Of a stretch of DNA of 64,000 bases, positions 59,276 through 64,000 are shown one piece after another. The translations under genes were made by a program, and so were the position numbers. Each line of letters begins with the position of its first letter. Position 1 is the stretch's first letter. The stretch spans positions 186,001 to 250,000 of the forward strand of contig NW_026705766.1 of NCBI RefSeq assembly GCF_029867415.1. The letters run 5' to 3'. The DNA comes from Vicia villosa. Lineage: Eukaryota; Streptophyta; Magnoliopsida; Fabales; Fabaceae. Under the pieces are notes generated by a model. It was not told the DNA's origin and made no database searches. It saw only the letters and a list, made by a program, of their open reading frames with translations.

Positions 59276-60594
59276 AGAATCAACAGGTAGTCGCTTATGC
59301 GTCAAGACAACTCAAAGTGCATGAGAAGAATTATCCGACTCACGACTTAGAGTTGGCAGCAGTTGTATTCGTGTTGAAGCTGTGGAGGCATTATCTGTAT
59401 GGTTCAAGGTTTGAAGTATTTAGTGATCACAAGAGTCTGAAGTATCTCTTTGATCAAAAAGAGCTAAATATGAGACAAAGAAGATGGTTAGAATTTCTCA
59501 AGGATTATGATTTTGGGCTGAATTACCATCCGGGTAAAGCAAACATTGTTGCCGATGCTTTGAGTAGGAAGTCCTTGCATATGTCTATGTTAATGGTGAA
59601 GGAGTTGGACTTAATTGAACAATTCAGAGATTTGAGTTTAGTATTCGAAGATACTCCTAACAGTGTTAGATTGGGTATGCTGAAGCTGACTAGTGGTATT
59701 CTGGAAGAAATCCGAGAGGGTCAGAAGACTGATGTAGAGTTGGTTGATAAGTTGACTCTGATTAACCAAGGTAAAGGAGGTGAATTCAGCATCGACAAAA
59801 ATGGTATCATGAGATTTGGCAATCGTGTTTGTGTCCCTGATGTTGCCGAATTGAGAAGAAGTATTCTTGAGGAAGGACATCGGAGTGGATTGAGTATTCA
59901 TCCTGGTGCTACCAAGATGTATCATGACTTAAAGAAGCTGTTATGGTGGCCTGGAATGAAAAAGGAAATAGCTGAATTTGTCTATGCTTGTTTGACTTGC
60001 CAGAAGTCGAACATTGAGCATCAGAAGCCGTATGGAGCTATGCAACCGTTATTTATTCCTGAATGGAAGTGGGATAATATATCTATGGATTTTGTTTCTG
60101 GATTGCCGAGAACGGTGAAGAATTGTGAAGCTATTTGGGTTATTATGGACAGATTGACGAAGTCTGCTCACTTTATACCGATGAGAATGGATTATCCGAT
60201 GGAGAGATTAGCTCAATTGTATATTGAGAAGATAGTAAGTCTGCATGGTATTCCTTCGAGTATCGTGTCAGATAGAGATCTAAGGTTTACATCTCGATTT
60301 TGGGAAGGTTTGCAGAAGGCGTTGGATACTAAATTGAGGTTGAGTTCTGCTTATCATCCGCAGACTGATGGTCAGACTGAAAGGACAATTCAGTCATTGG
60401 AAGATTTGTTATGTGCTTTTGTATTGGAAAAAGGTGGTGCATGGGATAGTTATTTGTCGTTGATCGAATTTACCTACAACAATAGTTTTCATTCGAGCAT
60501 TGGTATGGCTCCATTTGAAGCTTTGTATGGTAGGAGGTGTAGAACACCTTTGTGTTGGTATGAATCTGGTGAGAGTATGGTGATCGGACCATAA
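59276..60594 (+). pseudogene. Tekay pol: RNase H and integrase
   Basis: The sequence resumes after the Ogre-like insertion with [20 protein letters not shown], the RNase H domain, through [14 protein letters not shown] and [11 protein letters not shown]. Integrase follows: a zinc-binding region ([24 protein letters not shown]), catalytic core residues D in [10 protein letters not shown] in IVSDRDLRF and E in [10 protein letters not shown], and [20 protein letters not shown]. The frame is open for about 440 codons and ends at an in-frame TAA (60592-60594). Reverse transcriptase, normally upstream, is absent. Confidence 0.95.
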
Positions 60595-61125
60595 ATTGTA
60601 CAAGAGACCACGGAGAAGATTAAATTGATTCAGGAGAAGATGAAGGCTTCTCAGAGTCGCCAGAAAAGCTACCATGATAAGAGACGAAGGACACTTGAAT
60701 TTCAAGAGGGAGATCATGTGTTCTTGAGGGTGACTCCTACGACTGGTGTTGGCAGAGCACTGAAATCACGGAAGTTGACTCCGCGTTTCATCGGTCCGTA
60801 TCAGATTATAGAGAGGGTTAGAGAGGTGGCTTACCGTATTGCGTTGCGACCAACGCTTGCGAATTTGCATGATGTATTCCACGTATCACAGTTGAGGAAA
60901 TACATTACGGATCCATCTCATGTTATCCAGGTAGATGATATACAGGTAAAGGATAACATGACAGTTGAAGCTTAGCCTATGAGAATTGAAGATCGGAAGA
61001 TGAAACAATTGCGTGGCAAAGAGATAGCACTGGTCAGAGTAGCTTGGGGAGGACCAGCAGGTGGGAATGTGACTTAGGAACTAGAAAGTCAGATGAAGGA
61101 TTCCTATCCAGAGTTATTTGCCTAA
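60595..61125 (+). pseudogene. Tekay integrase C-terminus and chromodomain-like end
   Basis: In the same frame after the TAA: KMKASQSRQKSYHDKRRR, FQEGDHVFLRVTPTTGVGRA, KLTPRFIGPYQIIERV and LHDVFHVSQLRKYI, the GPY/F region of chromovirus integrase. Stops at 60973 and 61075 interrupt the last part (MRIEDRKMKQLRGKEIALVR and ELESQMKDSYPELF), which matches the chromodomain-like C-terminus of Tekay elements. The frame ends at 61123-61125. Confidence 0.9.
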
Positions 61126-61155
61126 GGTATGTTTTCGAGGACGAAAACTCTTTTA

Positions 61156-61167
61156 GTGGAGGAGAGT
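61156..61167 (+). other. Tekay polypurine tract
   Basis: GTGGAGGAGAGT directly precedes the TG of the 3' LTR. Confidence 0.8.
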
Positions 61168-62251
61168 TGTAATACTCCATATTTTCATAATTTAATTTAA
61201 TTGAATTATGGGGAATTATTTGGAATTATTGAGGATTAGGAGGAATTAAGCAATTGGGCTTGAGTTGTGATTAGTAAATAGGGGGTGCATTGGTAGGCCC
61301 TATTACTAATTAAAATAATTTTATTTCATTTTAATAAAATAGAGGGAGTTGTGGAATAGAGAAGGTTACCGCATTTGGAAAAGAGAAACACGTGAAAAGA
61401 GAAGAGGAGCAGAGAAGTGCGACAGAGGAAGAGCGAAGAATCAACCTTCAGGTAAGGGGGGACTCTTCCATTTATCTTCTATTATGGGGTTATAGGTAGT
61501 AGAATGGAATTGAACATGTTGCTCATGCTAATTGAGTTATGCTTAGGTTGTAGAGATGTTAGGTTTTGGGAGAATTGATTAATAATGTTGTATTGATCAT
61601 GTGTGGTGTGAATTGGATGATTGAAATGTGTTATAAATGTGTTAATTGTGTTTGTGGTTGCCGTTTTGGTGTTATAATGCATTTGGGTGCGAATTGGTAT
61701 GGATTCGGGTCGATACGGTGTTGAAAAGAATGGTGTTTTTCTGATACAGCATCGTAGGAACCGGTTCCCAGGTGGGAGGAACCGAGTTCCAGTAGTAGAA
61801 ACCAGAAGAGAAGGAATTCTGTTCAGCAGGAACCGGTTCCCATGTAGGTACAACCCGGTTCCTAGTAGTAAAAATCAGAGAGGAGTTTCTGAAGGATTTC
61901 AGGAACCGGTTCCCACGTAGGGAGGAACCGGGTTCTGCGTGACTTTTTCTAAAACTTTCTTAACTTTGAAAACTCCTAACTTTTAAACCGTAAATCCGAT
62001 TTTAGTGCCGTTTTGAGCATAGTAAAGCTAATCAAATGATTTACATAATAAAAAAGTGTTTTTGAGTCGTGTCTCGAAATTATTTTGAAAAGCTCGATTT
62101 TAATTGGTTGTGGTGGTTTATGCGTACAGGTATGTTAATGAATATTTCACCTGTATGATGTTGTGGTTGTAACCGGTGTTTGTTATACATGTATTGTTGG
62201 TATAAAATATGTGTTTTACTATGGTTGAGAAATAGCATGACTGTGTATAGC
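61168..62251 (+). repeat. Tekay 3' LTR, interrupted
   Basis: Opens TGTAATACTCC, aligned with the 5' LTR at 46489. It is complete only up to TATAGC at 62251, where the corresponding 5' LTR continues TATTGATT. The GGAACCGGTTCC cluster is repeated at 61757-61934. Confidence 0.92.
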
Positions 62252-62545
62252 TGTCGCTACCGCGAAAATTAACAGAGTCGCCACTAACATATTTATCCTG
62301 AAAAGGAAGGGAATGCCAGCAAACCACAAAACAAAACAACGGTCTCACGACCAGAGAAGAGGGTAAGGGAGTCGGTTACGCGAGGGGAAGGTGCTAGCAC
62401 CCCTCACGCCCATCGTACTCGATGGTATCCACGCCTGTGTCTAAATCTATGGGTGTGTAACAAATCTACGCTAATCTGGACTAAAATGAATGCAGAATGT
62501 AGGGAAAATAAAGGATTGTGCTCGCACGGGCCCTACCCCGCTGCC
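62252..62545 (-). mobile_element. Ogre-like LTR end fragment inside the Tekay 3' LTR
   Basis: It begins TGTCGCTACCGCG at the exact break of the Tekay LTR. Its first 250 bp share a layout with the end of the Ogre-like LTR at 56310: GAGTCGCCAC, TTTATCC, AGGGAAGGTG and CACCC with a CCAT/CCATGG-type word. This suggests a distantly related Ogre-like LTR end in minus orientation. An Athila-like LTR cuts it at 62545. Confidence 0.6.
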
Positions 62546-63832
62546 TGTTAAGTGCCAAATTGTAGTTATTTTGTGTATGTAAATAGTGGCACTTATCAAT
62601 GCTTTTTGTTAATACCGTTTGAATAATTCCCCGTTTTTGTGTAAATACGTATACTTTGTGAATAGATGTATTTTCATACACTTTTATACCATTTGATAGT
62701 TTTGTTGTATTTTTGTAGGTATTCTTGCGTTTTTGGAGCCTTGAGGAATAAAGTGTCGAAGACACGGCTGCAAGAGCAAAGAGGAAATAATTCTGCTGTT
62801 CTGGTGCAGGGCGCTTCGCGCGCTGTAGGGCGCGTCGCGCCCTCTTTGAGTTTGAAGAACAAAAGCTGGCAGAAGTTAGGGCGCGTCGCGCCGGATTAGG
62901 GCGCGTCGCGCTCTAGGGCGGTTTGGTAAATTTATACAGGGCGCGTCGCACTGAAGTAGGGCGCGTCGCGCCCACTGCGAAACTCAGTTTTGTATAAATA
63001 GTTAATAACAGATTTTTTTAGGTTTTTTATCACCTCTTCTTGACAAGTTGAGCTCTGATCCTTTTTTGGTAGTTTAGAGGCTTAGGAAACACCATTGGGT
63101 GCGACGTCAAGTGGATTGATCATGGATCTGACTCGATTTCATTGTACCGGTGAGATCTTTCCGGTTCATCTTCTCTCTTCCCTTTGTTTCATTCCAATGG
63201 TGGGTGTTGTATGTATATTTCTACTCTTATTGTATGTATATTTGTGGATCTTGGGATCGTTTATATATTCGCTTTACAAATCATCATTGTTGTTGTTCTT
63301 GATCTTTTTGCTTAAATGCTCTGGATTTGTGTTGTTGCAGACATGGACACCATAGATCTTGATTAGGAATGATAACTGTTAGTTTCTGGGTTGCAGACAT
63401 GGATTCAGGACTAACAATCGTAGTGGGTATCGAGTCTAATGCCTCCGTGTTGTTTGTGTCGGTGGAGAAATCGCTGATGTGAATAGTACGGTTGAGCTTT
63501 CGTCGGTGTTGCAGACATGGACACCGATGTGGCATCTCGAGTGATGCCCGGTGATGTTGATGCGTATTGTGAGTGTCGAGCGATAGATCTTCATATTTAA
63601 GTATTCGACGGGTAGAACGAAATGCAATTCCATAACTATTTCTCTTAGGCTATTGAGATTGTTTATCTGCTTTTATTTACTTTTCCCGCATTTACCTTTC
63701 CGCACCCAAATCATGAAACTTAGAACGCGAGATAGTCGAACGGCAGTTCTTCTCACCAATCTCTGTGGACACGATAATTCCCGGATGAATACTTCCAAAT
63801 CTTTTGTTGCTTGCCGCTCTACCGCCTCAACA
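62546..63832 (+). mobile_element. 5' LTR of an Athila-like gypsy element
   Basis: Opens TGTTAAGTGCCAAATTG and closes CCTCAACA three bases before a primer site. A TATA box TATAAATA lies at 62993-63000. The likely left target duplication is CTGCC (62541-62545). Just before the TATA box is a GC-rich palindrome cluster. The internal region begins at 63858 and continues beyond the window, so the lineage rests on the primer type and LTR layout. Confidence 0.8.
62809..62974. repeat. GGGCGCGTCGCGCC cluster in the Athila-like LTR
   Basis: Six copies: GGGCGCTTCGCGCG at 62809, GGGCGCGTCGCGCC at 62828, 62879 and 62959, and close variants at 62899 and 62939. GGCGCGTCGCGCC reads almost the same on both strands. 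Most are preceded by TA (TAGGGCGCG). The last copy ends about 20 bp before the TATA box. Confidence 0.92.
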
Positions 63833-63835
63833 AAA

Positions 63836-63857
63836 TGGCGCCGTTGCCGGGGATTGG
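63836..63857 (+). other. Primer-binding site, tRNA-Asp type
   Basis: TGGCGCCGTTGCCGGGGATT complements the 3' end of plant tRNA-Asp, the primer typical of Athila-like elements. Bases 63858-64000 are leader with no recognised frame. Confidence 0.9.
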
Positions 63858-64000
63858 TTGAGATTAATCGCATTGCGATGGTTTTATGTTTTAAGTTTCA
63901 TATAGTTTTGATTAAGTGTTTGGGCAGGTCATTTTCTTTAGGTTGCGTTTGAGGCGAAAGCATTGGCGTACCGCGAGGAAGTTTCTTACCATTCGCGAAA

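Larger units (their letters stand above)
46489..62251 (+). mobile_element. Tekay chromovirus with nested Ogre-like insertion
   Basis: Order: 5' LTR, primer site, gag and protease, nested Ogre-like element, RNase H, integrase, chromodomain-like end, polypurine tract, 3' LTR. The domain order and a C-terminal chromodomain-like region fit the Tekay (Del) branch of Ty3/gypsy. Reverse transcriptase is missing. The 3' LTR is interrupted at 62251 by another element. By eye about 16 substitutions and one 9-bp indel separate the two LTRs over about 1080 aligned bp. Confidence 0.92.

Noticed and set aside
62252..63832. A single 1.58-kb LTR from 62252 to the tRNA-Asp primer site
   Set aside because: The first 294 bp resemble the Ogre-like LTR end in opposite orientation, and TGTTAAGTGCC at 62546 is a better LTR start for the primer site and TATA box.

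Overview
The window is plant nuclear DNA dominated by transposable elements. The element mix (Ogre-like, Tekay chromovirus, SIRE/Maximus-type copia and Athila-like LTR elements, CACTA, hAT, foldback MITEs, long TA microsatellites) suggests a large-genome legume, most likely tribe Fabeae (pea, vetch, lentil, grass pea). That placement is inference from element types; no database was searched. Only two loci look like functional host genes, both on the plus strand.

Layout. 1-1098: 3' end of a copia element (RNase H, polypurine tract, LTR). 1190-10260: degenerate LINE material, broken by a minus-strand Tekay solo LTR (2601-4729, TSD AAGGT) and a SIRE-type solo LTR (7152-8591, TSD CAACA). 10880-16780: a nine-exon gene for a DUF616 glycosyltransferase-like protein (MUCI70 type), with overlapping uORFs in the leader. 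16956-18335: an hAT-like MITE holding two foldback MITEs set in (TA)n. 18336-22700: a TRIM element and a 5'-truncated LINE tail, otherwise no gene. 23119-23556: an intronless gene for a 145-residue four-helix membrane protein of unknown function. 23938-33195: MITE, hAT element with 8-bp TSD, gypsy-type LTR debris, SINE with 17-bp TSD, RTE-type LINE fragment. 33794-42908: copia gag/protease debris and pieces of at least two CACTA transposons. 43000-46488: mostly unrecognised sequence, a TRIM and a copia remnant.

46489-64000 is a nest of LTR retrotransposons. A Tekay chromovirus (46489-62251) has an Ogre-like element in opposite orientation inside its pol (49661-59275). An Ogre-like LTR end interrupts the Tekay 3' LTR at 62251, and an Athila-like 5' LTR with a tRNA-Asp-type primer site (62546-63857) interrupts that fragment and runs out of the window. 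The inner Ogre-like element lacks part of one LTR and the Tekay lacks its reverse transcriptase region. One deletion across the left junction explains both.

The most unusual signal crosses families. Four LTRs of three lineages each carry about six to eight copies of a short CpG-rich, mostly palindromic word in U3. Each has its own word: GTCGAC in the SIRE-type LTR, GGAACCGGTTCC in one Tekay, GCGGCGC in another Tekay, GGCGCGTCGCGCC in the Athila-like LTR. In the two Tekay LTRs the clusters sit at the same relative position next to conserved flanks, but the words differ. A second notable signal is a tRNA-like sequence with A- and B-box matches near the start of U3 in both Ogre-like LTRs.
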